A stretch of DNA of 64,000 nucleotides. It comes from Excoecaria cochinchinensis (lineage: Eukaryota > Streptophyta > Magnoliopsida > Malpighiales > Euphorbiaceae). Location: the NCBI GenBank assembly GCA_947683425.1, contig CANTUQ010000043.1, positions 10,425,501-10,489,500 on the forward strand, in the 5' to 3' direction. The number at the start of each line of letters is the position of its first letter. The stretch's first letter is position 1. Positions 21,230 to 31,859 of the stretch are shown piece by piece. The translations under genes were made by a program, and so were the position numbers. The notes beneath the pieces were generated by a model. The model had not been told where the DNA came from. It did no database searches and saw only the letters and a program-made list of their open reading frames with translations.

Positions 21230-22266
21230 TGTAACATCCCAAATTAGGGCTTAGAAGGATTTTGCATGTTTAATTGGAAAATTAAAGGTAGTTCGGTAAT
21301 TGGCACAAGTGAAATTAATTTAATTAAGGGCTTGATTGGAAGAGTAATTAAATATTTTAAGTGATAGAATTTATTTTAGTGATCAAGTGGTAATTGTCAA
21401 GGACCAAAGTGTAAAGTAAAGATATTTGATTTAAGGGACCAATTGGGACTTGACACTTGGCTTGTTAGGTGGAGCATTAATTGAAAGAAAGAGAGAAGAG
21501 AGAGGGAGAGCATAAATTCTTGCTTCTCGTGGAAGCTTTGGCTGCCCTTTCCCTTCTCTTTCCCATTCTCCTTTCTCTTTCTTATTCATTTTCTGCTCTT
21601 TACCTTTCCTTTTGTGTGATTCTTCAAGCTCTGAGCTAGGTTTTTAGAGGTCAGGAACTGGTTTCAAGAGGTAAGTGGCTGGGTTATACTGTGGATGTGT
21701 TTCTTCTTCTTTATCCCTTTTCTGGTTGTGGAGTTTTGGTTTGATTAAAGGTTTGTTTTGGCTGGGTTTTGTGCAAGAATCCGAAGAGAGAAGGAAGAGC
21801 AAAGGAAAAGAGAAAGTTTGGTCTTGATCAAGAGTATTTTAGAGCTGCATTTTGAAGGTTTGGGAGTTTAGATGTTCTTGATGCATTTTTTGTTGGTTTT
21901 GTCTAAATTCTAGAAATTTGAATGATTAAGTGTGTTTTATATGCATGTTTTAAGTTGAGTGTTGATTATATGTTCTATATGTGGTTTGTAAGTGTGGTAA
22001 TTGAAGAATCGAGAAATGCATGATATGATTTAGGGTAACTTCTGAGTTTAAGATTTTATTGGGAAATTTTGTTGAATTATTGCTTCCAATATATGCTAAT
22101 TGCTAGATAAATGAATACAAGTATGAGTAGAGTGCATATGTTTAGTATTTAGAAGTTATATGCAAGATGCGTTGAGGTTGGGTTTGAAGTTAGTATGTTT
22201 CCTACATAAAATCTGGGTTTGAGATAATTTACATGGCGGTAAGGGATCCCCATACCACCATGTAAA
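21230..22266 (+). mobile_element. 5' half of a gypsy LTR
   Basis: Starts tgtaacatcccaaattaggg, follows the AACCC-type 5' half (aagctttggctgcc, CT-rich tract, tttcaagag/gtaagtgg at 21670) and stops at 22266 directly after one palindrome unit (22228-22266, tttacatggcgg..ccaccatgtaaa). The next base begins the 3' terminus of an LTR in inverse orientation. Confidence 0.82.
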
Positions 22267-22628
22267 TGTTACACCCCCTACCCATACGTACGGGAACCCA
22301 TCCGCGAGGGAGTGAGAACCCGTACGAGCAGGGGTGTCACACCAAACAGAACAATACAAACATACATATAAACAGCGGAAATTAAAACTTAAAACCAAAC
22401 CGGGCATTCAATCATGAAATAACAATATTCAATTACATAACGGTTCTGATACCAACATAATTACCTCATTCAAAAATACATAGTGGAAACTTAACAAAAC
22501 TAATTACAAAGAGAGATCACTATTATAAAATAATGATGATACAAAAATACACTAAGTCCTATCAACAATCCCACTATGCTGGCTTGACTGGTAGCGACTG
22601 TCCCAAAAGCTATACACATTCCGCACCT

Positions 22629-22666
22629 GTACGGGTGAAAACACCATGCTAAGCGATAATGCTTAG
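22629..22666 (-). promoter_or_regulatory. Double hairpin (minus strand)
   Basis: Reverse complement reads ctaagcattatcgcttag then gcatggtg..cacccgtac. Stems are partly mismatched, as expected in an older copy. Confidence 0.65.
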
Positions 22667-23426
22667 TGGGGAAACAAACAATTATATATATGGGCAAATC
22701 ACATACGATATGGCATACTGATAATCATATAGCATAATCATAATCAAATTCCATTCATAACTATTCAACTATTCAATAAACATATTCATATGCCAACTGA
22801 TTCATATGCTCATATTAGAGTCATTCAGATTCAATTACTTATAATTATACTCACTCGGATTCACATACTTATATTCATGACAGAACAAATCATAACACTT
22901 GCGGACTCACAATAGTGGATAACGAGTAAACGCATGGCAGTACCTTACGGGTACGAATCGACGCATGGTGGTACCTTATGGGTACGAATCGAAAAACAAT
23001 ATCATATTTTCTCTTTTCAAAACATTTTACAAAGGGGATCTTAAACAAGATTCGTACACATTGAAGTTCGCGAGGAACTAAACGGTGACCTGATCAGGGT
23101 CAAGAACAGTACAGAGGCTGCAGGAAAAGGACTCTTTTAGGCATGCATAACTATCCACTAGACTGACTCTTGCAGGTCATGCATAAGCTAATAAACCACA
23201 TTCAAGTATAACATATTATTCATAAAGGAGAACCATGAACTTAGATATGCATAACACATTCCGTATTCAAACACAACTTCCAATATAATTTGATAAGGCA
23301 CAAGAAAATACAATTAACATTAGTAGCTAATTGAAATGACACCAAATAAGATCAAGACCAATAATAAATCAAAAAGGAATTAAAAAGACAAAAGTTGTAA
23401 ACTTCAAAATTTGTACGGCAGAGACG

Positions 23427-23730
23427 TTTTACACGGCGGTATGATATACACTTATCGCCGTGTAAGACATCCTATGCATGGTAAGGTAAAACCATACCAC
23501 AATCTAACATGCCACACACAACAGGCAGAATGCTTTTACACGGTGGTATGGAGAATCCATACCCCCGTGTAAAATACACAGCCCAGAATTCCTTCAAGGC
23601 ATAATGACTTTACACTGCGGTATGAAGAGTCCTTACCGCCATGTAAAATCACAGACAAGCAATACTGAAGGCAGACACACGATTCATACGGTGGTAAGCA
23701 ATACCATACACACGACACATACGGTGGTAA
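23427..23730. repeat. Palindromic cassette, ttacacggcggtatgg type
   Basis: About four units of inverted ttacacggcggta..taccgccgtgtaa separated by spacers of tens of bases. The same type is at 22228-22266 and 52428-52750. Confidence 0.8.
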
Positions 23731-23744
23731 AATCACAGCTGTGC

Positions 23745-24017
23745 TTTTGAAGGATGCGTCTAGCAGCGAGATTAGCCGATGACACAACTGTGTTTTTTTC
23801 GCAAAATACAGCTGTGTTATGCAATGCAAGGCATGCGGACGAAGGGCAGTGACACGCAAGTTCTCGCCCAAAAACACAGTTGTGTTTCGGCAAGAAACAC
23901 AGCTGTGTTGCCCCATTTTTTCACCAAAGCTTCACACGCGACGTAAACCTAACCGCGCATCTTAATCAAAAACACAACTATGCTTTCCAAAGCACAGCTG
24001 TGCTTTTCTGCAGAGTT
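23745..24017. repeat. Palindromic cassette, cacagctgtg type
   Basis: Repeated aaacacagctgtgttt / agcacagctgtgctttt palindromes, directly next to the previous cassette. Confidence 0.75.
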
Positions 24018-24650
24018 TAAATATTGCACGTTTCATATTCCAAAGGATGATAGCTAGTTTTAGTTTTTTTAGGCAGTCTTTTAATTTAATTTTTAGGGTG
24101 TTTTCATTTCTTAAATATTGCTTTTAGTTTAGATTAAATAACAAAATTCCAGTTTTGTTCTTAATTAATTTAGATTGATTTCGTTTAGATTTAATTTTTT
24201 GGGGATTCAAGAAAACTCCAAGGTTGAAAACAAGTGTTTCAAGATCTACTTTCTCTCTCATCAAGGGTGTATTCTAAACTTTAATTTTTCATATTTTATA
24301 TTTATATTCTTAATGTTAGAGTAGTTATTCATTCTTAGGAGTTCTTGAATCATACTTTGTATATAGATTAATGGATTTAATTAATATTTTCATGATTTCT
24401 TTTATTTCTCTTATTTTATTTTTTGAATTTATAATGATTATTGGGTTTGATTTTGATTTAGTTCGGAATGAAGATTGATTTCAAATCTGATTATTAGTAT
24501 AATTTATTTTTGCTCTTTTCTTATATCTTTGCATCTATCGGTTTTGCCTACTCCGGATTGGGACACTTGATTTATAGATGTTAGTTTTATAAAATTCAGA
24601 AATGTGAGGAATTGATGGGTAATGGATTAAATTGCTCCGGATGGGATTTT
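24018..24650 (+). mobile_element. Athila-like LTR, middle part
   Basis: AT-rich sequence with ctccggattgggacacttg and ctccggatgggatttt, motifs repeated after the nested element at 34371-34480. Ends with the target duplication atttt (24646-24650) of the inserted chromovirus. No gene seen. Confidence 0.55.
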
Positions 24651-25045
24651 TGTCACACCCCTACCTATCCCATGGAGACTTCTACCCCTGTGGAGATAGA
24701 AGTGTCCCGATAGATAAGAGTGTCACAACACTCATACATACCTATATACGTAAGTTTCACAGCAGATAACATATAATATGATACTCATAAAAGAGAAACA
24801 CAGCGGTACTGAATAGGGTAAATTTATTTCACTTCTATTATATATATATATTCGTAAACAAAAGTTGTACATATTACAAAAGGTTTCATATACAGAGGCC
24901 CATAGAACACCATCTCTGAGGGCACACAAAAATATTACATCGATTACACAAAAAGAAAGCCTGTACTAAGACTTCAATCCCTAGTTGTGATGGCCTTCCT
25001 GATGCAGCACGCCCCAATCGCGCACAACCACAAACCTCCACACCT

Positions 25046-25083
25046 GCACGGATAAAACACCCGTGCTAAGCGAAATCGCTTAG
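25046..25083 (-). promoter_or_regulatory. Double hairpin (minus strand)
   Basis: Reverse complement: ctaagcgatttcgcttag, then gcacgggtg..atccgtgc ending in gtgcag/g. The copy in the other LTR is at 32255-32292. Confidence 0.75.
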
Positions 25084-25725
25084 TGGGGAACACAGAATGC
25101 AATACCACCACTCACAGTGGGGTTAACATGTAAAGCATATGTTATTGGCATAATCACAGTTTAATATCACATGAAATAAATTCAAGTATTCATCATCATG
25201 TACAAAAATCCACGTTCCTATACCAAAATAAATTTATGTTAACAGACCATTCTTACTGCAACACACCCGTAAGCACAAAATCACCTGCACGCTCAAAACT
25301 GTGGATAACGAGTACACATAGATACCCAAAGGTATCAATTTCAAATTATATCACATAGAAGCTCGAAGGCCTCAAAACATTCTTTTCATTTTTGTTCCAA
25401 AATACTTCCACATAGAATCTTGAGTAAGATTCAACAGAAAGATCACGAAGATCCATTCGGGGGACCTGATCAGGGTCCAAATCGTACGCATGGCTGCAGC
25501 TACACATAACTCTATTAGGCATGCCTAACTATCCACTTATTTGGTTTGCAGGCTAACTTCACACAATTTAAATCTATAATTCATTCTGAAATCATCTATT
25601 ATTCAGAAACACTCTGTATTTTATCTGAACGAAGCGTTAATTCAATGTTACCGGTTATACAAAAATCATTACTTCCATACTCAAACTTTACATTTAACAA
25701 ATAAGCATTCATTACAAAAATAGGG

Positions 25726-26125
25726 TAGGTCACGGTGGTAACCAATTTCATTGCCACCGTGACATACCAAAGCCTCAAAACAGAATGCAAATCAAAGATA
25801 GGTCACGGTGGTAACCAAATTCATTGCCACCGTGACATACTACCACCCAAAATAGAATGTAACCCTGAGGTAGGTCACGGTGGTAACCAATTTCATTGTC
25901 ACCGTGACATACCAAAACCCAAAACAGAATGTAACTTTGAGGTAGGTCACGGTGGTAACCAATTTCATTGCCACCGTGACATACCAAAACCCAAAACAGA
26001 ATGTAACTCAAATGTAGGTCACGGTGGTAATCAATTCCATTGCCACCGTGACATACCAAACTCCTGGGCAGAATGCAACCCGAACAGGCCTCACGGTGGT
26101 AACCAAATTGGTTGCCACCGTGACC
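25726..26125. repeat. 72-bp tandem palindromic cassette, TCACGGTGGTAACC type
   Basis: Six units starting near 25728, 25801, 25873, 25945, 26017 and 26089. Each has ggtcacggtggtaa..ttgccaccgtgac as inverted arms and a variable spacer ending in cagaatg. Because 72 is a multiple of three, long frames stay open on both strands (209 and 138 codons); I regard these as by-products. Confidence 0.88.
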
Positions 26126-27151
26126 CATGCCCTGTTGCGATAATCCCCAGCAAAACGACCCCAAAATTGCAACCCAAACACAACCCTTCATTTTATTTGT
26201 TCTTCATCACTTACATCCTAACATACACATCAATTAACCTTCTCAAATCAAACAATTACAAGTTTCAACTTAAAATTCTCAAAACAATATCTTATTCCCA
26301 AAGAATTTCATACAACAAACCCAAACTCTATAATTCATATCTGGAACAATTCACTTCAAATTAACCATATTCACATCCTACATATACAAATCCACTCACA
26401 TAGTTTATCAATTTCACAATAATAATAGTCATCAATATCCATTCAAGACACAAATCATACAAACGTTCCCAAACCTGGTTTCCTGTGCTCCTAGTCGTGA
26501 GCTCCGCTTCCGCTCGCTTTTCCTTTCCCTTTAGACGTTCTAGGAAGCTCCTCTGAACCATAAATCAAACACAACTAAGTTTAATTCTAACATTTAACAA
26601 ATAACTGAAAATTAACCTAAAGAGAAGGAAAAGAGGAATCTATGCTATCACTAACCCAATACTCACCTTTTAAACTTAGAAGAAACAAACCCAGCAATTT
26701 AATTACCCAGGGAAGAAGAGAAGAGCAGATATGTGCAAGGAAGGAGAAGGAAAGAAGAAGAAAAGGAACAAGAAAGTGAAATTGGCGTGAGAGAGGGGAA
26801 GGCAACGGGAAGAGAAAGAAAACCCAATTGATTACAGCTGTTCTCTCTCTCTCTTAACTTATTAATACATCCTTATCTACCTGCCATGTGTTATTCTCCC
26901 ATAGGAAGAAATTCCACATGCATACCCTACTCCCATACTCTTACTTACACACAACTATCCTCACTTACTCACATCCTATTTCCTTATCCTATTCACACAC
27001 ACTAGCACACTCCTCTCCTCACATAACACTTACACAAGCACATACACTTAAATAAATCAACATGCATAAAACATCAAAATATGCATACATAGATACAGAC
27101 AGGCACATTCAGACTCAGACAGGCTCAGACTACCAAGGCGGTTTTGGGGTG

Positions 27152-30100
27152 TTACAAAACTCCCCCACTAAATAGAATTTCGTCCTCGAAATTCATACCT
27201 GCTTCAAATAACTGAGGGTACTGTAACCTCATAGCTTCTTCCGGTTCCCATGTAGCTTCTTCAATACCATGATGCCGCCACAGAACTTTAACTAATGGTA
27301 TCTGTTTATTCCGGAGCTGTCTGGTTTCCTTATCCAAAATTCCTTTCGGTTCTTCATCATAAGAATAGTCTGACTGAACCCAGATATCTTGCACTGATAA
27401 CACATGTGAAGGGTCTGACCGATATCTCCGAAGCATAGGTACATGGAAAACATCATGTAGTCTAGCTAGCTCCATAGGTAAAGATAATTGATACGCTACT
27501 GGACCTACTTTTCTTAGAATCTCAAATGGTCCAATAAAGCGCGGACTTAACTTGCCTTTCTTTCCAAAACGGAGAACCTTTCGCCACGGTGACACTTTCA
27601 AGAAAACCTTATCACCCACCTCATATTGAATATCTCTGCGCTTCAGGTTAGCGTAAGAACGCTGTCGGTCTTTAGCTGCTTTCAAGTTCTGTTGCACCAC
27701 CCTTACTTTTTCTTCGGTATCCCGTACTATATCCGGACCTATCATAGCTTTTTCTGACAGTTCAGTCCAACATACCGGTGTCCTGCATTTCCGTCCATAC
27801 AATACCTCGTAAGGGGCCATACTAATGCTCACCTGATAGCTGTTATTATATGCAAATTCCATCAAAGACACATACCGATCCCAGTTACCTGAGAACTCTA
27901 AAACACAACCCCGGAGCATATCTTCTAATATCTGAATAACTCTTTCTGATTGTCCATCTGTCTGCGGATGGAATGCAGTGCTGAAGTTTAACCGAGTTCC
28001 TAACGCTGCCTGTAGTTCTTTCCAAAACTTTGACGTAAAACGGGGATCTCGATCAGAAACAATGGATAGCGGAATCCCATGAAGCCTAACTATTTCATTC
28101 ACATAAAGCTCCGCCAACTTATCCATGGAGTAATTCACCCGAACTGGTAAAAAGTGCGCTGACTTGGATAACCGATCCACTATAACCCACACAGCATCGT
28201 GCTTACGCTGTGTCATTGGTAGACCAGATACAAAATCCATCGTGATATCATCCCATTTCCACTGAGGAATGGGTAAAGGATGAAGTAATCCCGATGGTAC
28301 TTGATGTTCAGTTTTCACTTGCTGACACGTAAGACATCTTGAAACAAATTCCGTTATACTTCTTTTCATGCCTGGCCACCAATAAAATTGCTTGAGATCC
28401 TTGTACATCTTGTCACCTCCCGGATGCATAGTGAAGAGCGATGAATGAGCCTCTTGTAATAGCTTTTTCCTTAACTCGCTCACATCGGGTACACACAAAC
28501 GGTCTCCATGCCTAAGCACTCCATTACTATCAATCCGATACTCAGACTGCTTACCATCTTTCACTACTTGACATACCCGCTGTAGTACATGATCATTTAA
28601 CTGAGCTTTCTCAATCTCTTGCCTCAGACTTGGCTTAGTTTTAAGCCGAGCGACTAGAGCTCCGTGAGAATCAAACCTCCATCTACCTCGACCAAGAAGC
28701 AATGCAGACATAGATTTTCTACTGAGGGCATCTGCCACCACATTAGCCTTGCCCGGATGGTACTCAATGATACAATCATAGTCTTTAAATAGCTCTAACC
28801 ATCTTCGTTGTCTCAAATTCAATTCTTTTTGTGTCATCAAATACTTGAGACTCTTGTGGTTGGTAAAAATCCGGCATGTTTCCCCATACAAATAATGCCG
28901 CCACACCTTAAGTGCAAAAACTACTGCTGCTAACTCCAAATCGTGAGTCGGATAGTTCTGCTCATGAGGCTTCAACTGTCTCGACGCATAGGCTACAACT
29001 TTGCCCTCTTGCATTAAGACACAACCCAAACCAATCCCGGAAGCATCACTGTACATGATAAATTCCTTACCCGAAACCGGCTGTATAAGCACAGGAGCTT
29101 TAACTAACATCTCTTTCAACTGATCAAAACTTGCTTGACACTTTTCAGACCACACAAACTTAACTTCCTTCCGAAGTAGCCTAGTCAACGGAGAGGCTAA
29201 AACTGAGAATCCCTTAACAAAGCGTCGATAATAACCTGCCAAACCCAGAAAACTTCTTACCTCTGGCACATTCTTCGGAGGCATCCAATTAACAATTGCT
29301 TCCACCTTACTCGGATCAACTCGTATACCAGCCTCTGAAACTACGTGTCCGAGAAAAGTCACTTCCTTTAACCAAAACTCACATTTGCTAAGCTTCGCAT
29401 AAAGCTGATGATTCCTTAGCATTTGCAATACCAACCGAAGGTGTTCCTCATGCTCCTTCCTATTTCTCGAGTACACTAAAATATCGTCGATGAACACCAC
29501 CACAAACTTGTCCAAGTACGGTCGAAAAACTCTATTCATTAAGTCCATAAAGGCCGCAGGCGCATTAGTCAATCCAAAAGGCATTACTAGGAATTCATAA
29601 TGACCATAACGCGTCCGGAAAGCCGTCTTCGCCACATCTACCTCTTTTACCCTCAACTGGTAATAACCCGATCTCAGATCTATCTTAGAAAACACTCCAG
29701 CTCCTCGCAACTGATCAAAGAGATCCTCAATCCTTGGTAAAGGATACTTATTCTTAACAGTCACCTTGTTAATTTGTCTGTAATCAATACACATCCGTAA
29801 CGTTCCATCCTTTTTCTTGACAAATAACACTGGAGCACCCCACGGGGACACACTGGGCTGAATAAACCCTTTATCTAACAATTCTTGCAACTGACTCTTC
29901 AACTCTTTTAATTCCACTGGGGCCATTCGGTAGGGAGCCTTAGAAACCGGAGCTGTCCCAGGCACAATCTCTACTGACAGTTCAACTTCTCTTTCAGGAG
30001 GTAGCCCTGGTAATTCTTCAGGAAAAACATCTACAAAATCTCTAACCACCGGAATGTCCTGAATCTTCATTTGTCCCCTTCGAGAATCTAGTACTAATGC

Positions 30101-31753
30101 CAAGAATGCTTCACATCCCTTTCTAATAAACTTTCTTGCTTTCATGGGCGAAATCACATTATGTAAAGAGCTGCTCCCAATACCCTTCACCAACACAGGC
30201 GGTTGACCCTTACTATTCAAAATCATCACCTTTCTATGACAATCCACTACGGCTCGGTGCTTATCTAACCAATCCATACCTAAAATGATATCAAACTCAT
30301 GGAATGGTAAACAGATCAAATCCACAGCAAACTCCATACTCTGTATCTTTAAAGGACATGCCCGACACACCTGATTTACCATAACACTTTGTCCCAACGG
30401 GCTAGACACACATATATCATATTCTAACCTTTCCTTGGTTCCTAAACTATCCCATATCTTATTAGAGCATACATAAGAATGGGTTGAACCCGGGTCAATC
30501 AAAACATAAACTTCAGAATCAAGCAAAGAAAACTTACCCGCAATCACTTCTGGAGCATTCTGTTCCTCTCGGGCCTTCATAGCATAAGCCCTTCCCGACG
30601 TAGGGACGGGACGATCCACTGATTCCGAGGGTTCTCTCTCTCGAGGCCGTCCACCACGACCCCTACCTCTACCTCTATAACGACTATTCTGAGGTAAATT
30701 AGACCCAGCTCGACTAACTTCTTGTTGTCCTGAAGAACTCTCATATCGATTCGGATAGTTCGCAAGAAAGTGGTCCGTAGAACCACATCTAAAACAACCT
30801 CCAGTTAACCATCTACACTCGCCCCAATGTAATTTATTACAATGGCCACATCGGGGAGCAACATCACTTCTACCAACGCCCGATCCCCTAGAAGAACCCT
30901 GTCTTCTTCCTCTAGAGGCCGGACTAGAAGCAGACTCATCCATAGGACTTCCTTGTGACTCCCTTGGTCTCTTACCAGAAGAAGATCCACCCCTAGAAGC
31001 CTTCTTTCTCTGAGCTTTCTCTCTCAAAATATTCTCTGAATGCTCCGCCCTCAAGGCTGCTTGAACCAACCGATAATATCTCACATTCGGGGCTGACATC
31101 AGAGAAACTAACATCGCTTTCAAAGATTCATTTAAACCCAACTCAAAGTGTTGACACCTGAACTCCTCTGTAAGGACCCTTGGCGGTGCATACTTACTAA
31201 GCTTAGTGAACTCATTCTCATATTCAGCCACTGACATCGTCCGTTGCTTCAGACTAAGAAATTGCGCCCACTTAACATCCTTGTAAGCCTTAGTTATAAA
31301 CCGATCTTGAAATTCATTCTCAAAGAATTCCCAAGTCTTAGGTTCAGGAATTTGGGGTTGACTAGTCACTAGTCGCCACCAATCATAAGCTGAGCCTTGC
31401 AACAAAGACTCGGCGCACTCCACTTCTTGGTCAGGTGGGCACTTAATCTCCCTTAACACTCTCTTTACTTTTTCCATCCACATTTCTGCTTTATCGGATT
31501 CATCCAAACCCGTACCAAAGAAATCCTCAGCCTCGTGCTTTCTCAACTTCTCGATAGGTGCTACCGGTGCAGTCACTCTTTCAAACATTCTAGCCATATC
31601 TTGAGACACCTTAAGCATTGCCTCTAACGGAACCATAGGCACTTCAGGTTGTCCCCTAGGAGGCTGAGCCGGACCCCCTACTGATGGATCTCGCTCAGGA
31701 GGATTCACACTCCCAGCTGAACCCTCCGGCGTCTCATGCGAAGACTCCATCAA
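27152..31753 (-). CDS. Gag-Pol polyprotein of a Tekay-type chromovirus, 1533 codons
   Basis: One open frame encodes capsid and all enzymes. Gag occupies about residues 1-400, with zinc knuckles CGHCNKLHWGEC and CFRCGSTDHFLANY near 305-328. Protease VLIDPGSTHSYV is near 421, RT VVFIDDILVYS near 754, RNase H SDASG near 905, HDLELAAVV, FTNHKSLKYL near 962 and NVVADALSR. Integrase has HHCC near 1104-1141, catalytic Asp near 1173 (MDFVSGLP), Asp near 1231 (VSDRDPRF) and Glu near 1269 (QSERVI), followed by GPY/F-type tail and chromodomain near 1470-1515 (VKVLWRHHGIEEATWEPEE). Two oddities: the last knuckle Cys is Tyr, and the RNase H motif FTD is FTN (codon AAC for GAC), which removes a metal-binding Asp. 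The start MMESSHE resembles the MESDPSE starts of the gag-only elements. The frame ends a few bases inside the 3' LTR. Confidence 0.95.
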   Translation of the reverse strand: MMESSHETPEGSAGSVNPPERDPSVGGPAQPPRGQPEVPMVPLEAMLKVSQDMARMFERVTAPVAPIEKLRKHEAEDFFGTGLDESDKAEMWMEKVKRVLREIKCPPDQEVECAESLLQGSAYDWWRLVTSQPQIPEPKTWEFFENEFQDRFITKAYKDVKWAQFLSLKQRTMSVAEYENEFTKLSKYAPPRVLTEEFRCQHFELGLNESLKAMLVSLMSAPNVRYYRLVQAALRAEHSENILREKAQRKKASRGGSSSGKRPRESQGSPMDESASSPASRGRRQGSSRGSGVGRSDVAPRCGHCNKLHWGECRWLTGGCFRCGSTDHFLANYPNRYESSSGQQEVSRAGSNLPQNSRYRGRGRGRGGRPREREPSESVDRPVPTSGRAYAMKAREEQNAPEVIAGKFSLLDSEVYVLIDPGSTHSYVCSNKIWDSLGTKERLEYDICVSSPLGQSVMVNQVCRACPLKIQSMEFAVDLICLPFHEFDIILGMDWLDKHRAVVDCHRKVMILNSKGQPPVLVKGIGSSSLHNVISPMKARKFIRKGCEAFLALVLDSRRGQMKIQDIPVVRDFVDVFPEELPGLPPEREVELSVEIVPGTAPVSKAPYRMAPVELKELKSQLQELLDKGFIQPSVSPWGAPVLFVKKKDGTLRMCIDYRQINKVTVKNKYPLPRIEDLFDQLRGAGVFSKIDLRSGYYQLRVKEVDVAKTAFRTRYGHYEFLVMPFGLTNAPAAFMDLMNRVFRPYLDKFVVVFIDDILVYSRNRKEHEEHLRLVLQMLRNHQLYAKLSKCEFWLKEVTFLGHVVSEAGIRVDPSKVEAIVNWMPPKNVPEVRSFLGLAGYYRRFVKGFSVLASPLTRLLRKEVKFVWSEKCQASFDQLKEMLVKAPVLIQPVSGKEFIMYSDASGIGLGCVLMQEGKVVAYASRQLKPHEQNYPTHDLELAAVVFALKVWRHYLYGETCRIFTNHKSLKYLMTQKELNLRQRRWLELFKDYDCIIEYHPGKANVVADALSRKSMSALLLGRGRWRFDSHGALVARLKTKPSLRQEIEKAQLNDHVLQRVCQVVKDGKQSEYRIDSNGVLRHGDRLCVPDVSELRKKLLQEAHSSLFTMHPGGDKMYKDLKQFYWWPGMKRSITEFVSRCLTCQQVKTEHQVPSGLLHPLPIPQWKWDDITMDFVSGLPMTQRKHDAVWVIVDRLSKSAHFLPVRVNYSMDKLAELYVNEIVRLHGIPLSIVSDRDPRFTSKFWKELQAALGTRLNFSTAFHPQTDGQSERVIQILEDMLRGCVLEFSGNWDRYVSLMEFAYNNSYQVSISMAPYEVLYGRKCRTPVCWTELSEKAMIGPDIVRDTEEKVRVVQQNLKAAKDRQRSYANLKRRDIQYEVGDKVFLKVSPWRKVLRFGKKGKLSPRFIGPFEILRKVGPVAYQLSLPMELARLHDVFHVPMLRRYRSDPSHVLSVQDIWVQSDYSYDEEPKGILDKETRQLRNKQIPLVKVLWRHHGIEEATWEPEEAMRLQYPQLFEAGMNFEDEILFSGGVL
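27157..27194 (-). promoter_or_regulatory. Polypurine tract and pre-PPT hairpin of the chromovirus
   Basis: Minus strand: hairpin gaatttcgaggacgaaattc (27175-27194), which also encodes NFEDEI of Pol, then tagtgggggagttt against the 3' LTR start at 27156. Confidence 0.85.
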
Positions 31754-31841
31754 CTACAAAACATAGACGCAATGCGCATCATGCCAACACAACTCTAACA
31801 GACTCACTAACATACCTAAACCCAGAAACATTCAAACCAAT

Positions 31842-31854
31842 AGCTCTGATACCA
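31842..31854 (-). other. Primer binding site of the chromovirus
   Basis: Minus strand tggtatcagagct, five bases from the 5' LTR end at 31860; initiator-Met tRNA type. The leader between it and the ATG at 31753 resembles the leaders of the gag-only elements. Confidence 0.9.
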
Positions 31855-31859
31855 CTAAA

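Larger units (their letters stand above)
22267..24017 (-). mobile_element. 3' half of a gypsy LTR, inverted relative to its neighbour
   Basis: The left edge (tgttacaccccctaccc) is the reverse complement of an LTR 3' terminus. Going right it shows in reverse order the double hairpin (22629-22666), the gtacc/ggtac hairpins (22950-22985), the palindrome (23137-23150, imperfect) and palindromic cassettes (23427-23730 and 23745-24017). The first cassette has the same tttacacggcggtatgg..ccataccgccgtgtaaa type as the unit ending at 22266, so both halves appear to belong to one LTR whose 3' half was flipped. The right boundary is approximate. Confidence 0.75.
24651..27156 (-). repeat. 3' LTR of the chromovirus (left copy)
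   Basis: In minus-strand order: tgtaacaccccaaaaccgcc, CT-rich tract, donor-like aaaag/gtgagt near 26668, six 72-bp palindromic repeats (25726-26125), palindrome (25515-25528), a gatacc-caaa-ggtatc hairpin near 25331, ccact-gtg-agtgg hairpin near 25107-25125, double hairpin (25046-25083), terminus ggggtgtgaca at 24651. Confidence 0.93.

Noticed and set aside
25726..26125. CRISPR-like regular repeats
   Set aside because: Tandem 72-bp units inside a plant LTR, with palindromic arms and near-identical spacers; no unique spacers or cas genes.
25735..26364. 209-codon plus-strand ORF with HGGNQFHCHRDIP repeats, plus a 138-codon minus-strand ORF over the same bases (also 32944-33573)
   Set aside because: The 72-bp non-coding repeat unit is a multiple of three, which keeps frames open on both strands; the related cassette at 36984-37312 does not conserve the peptide.
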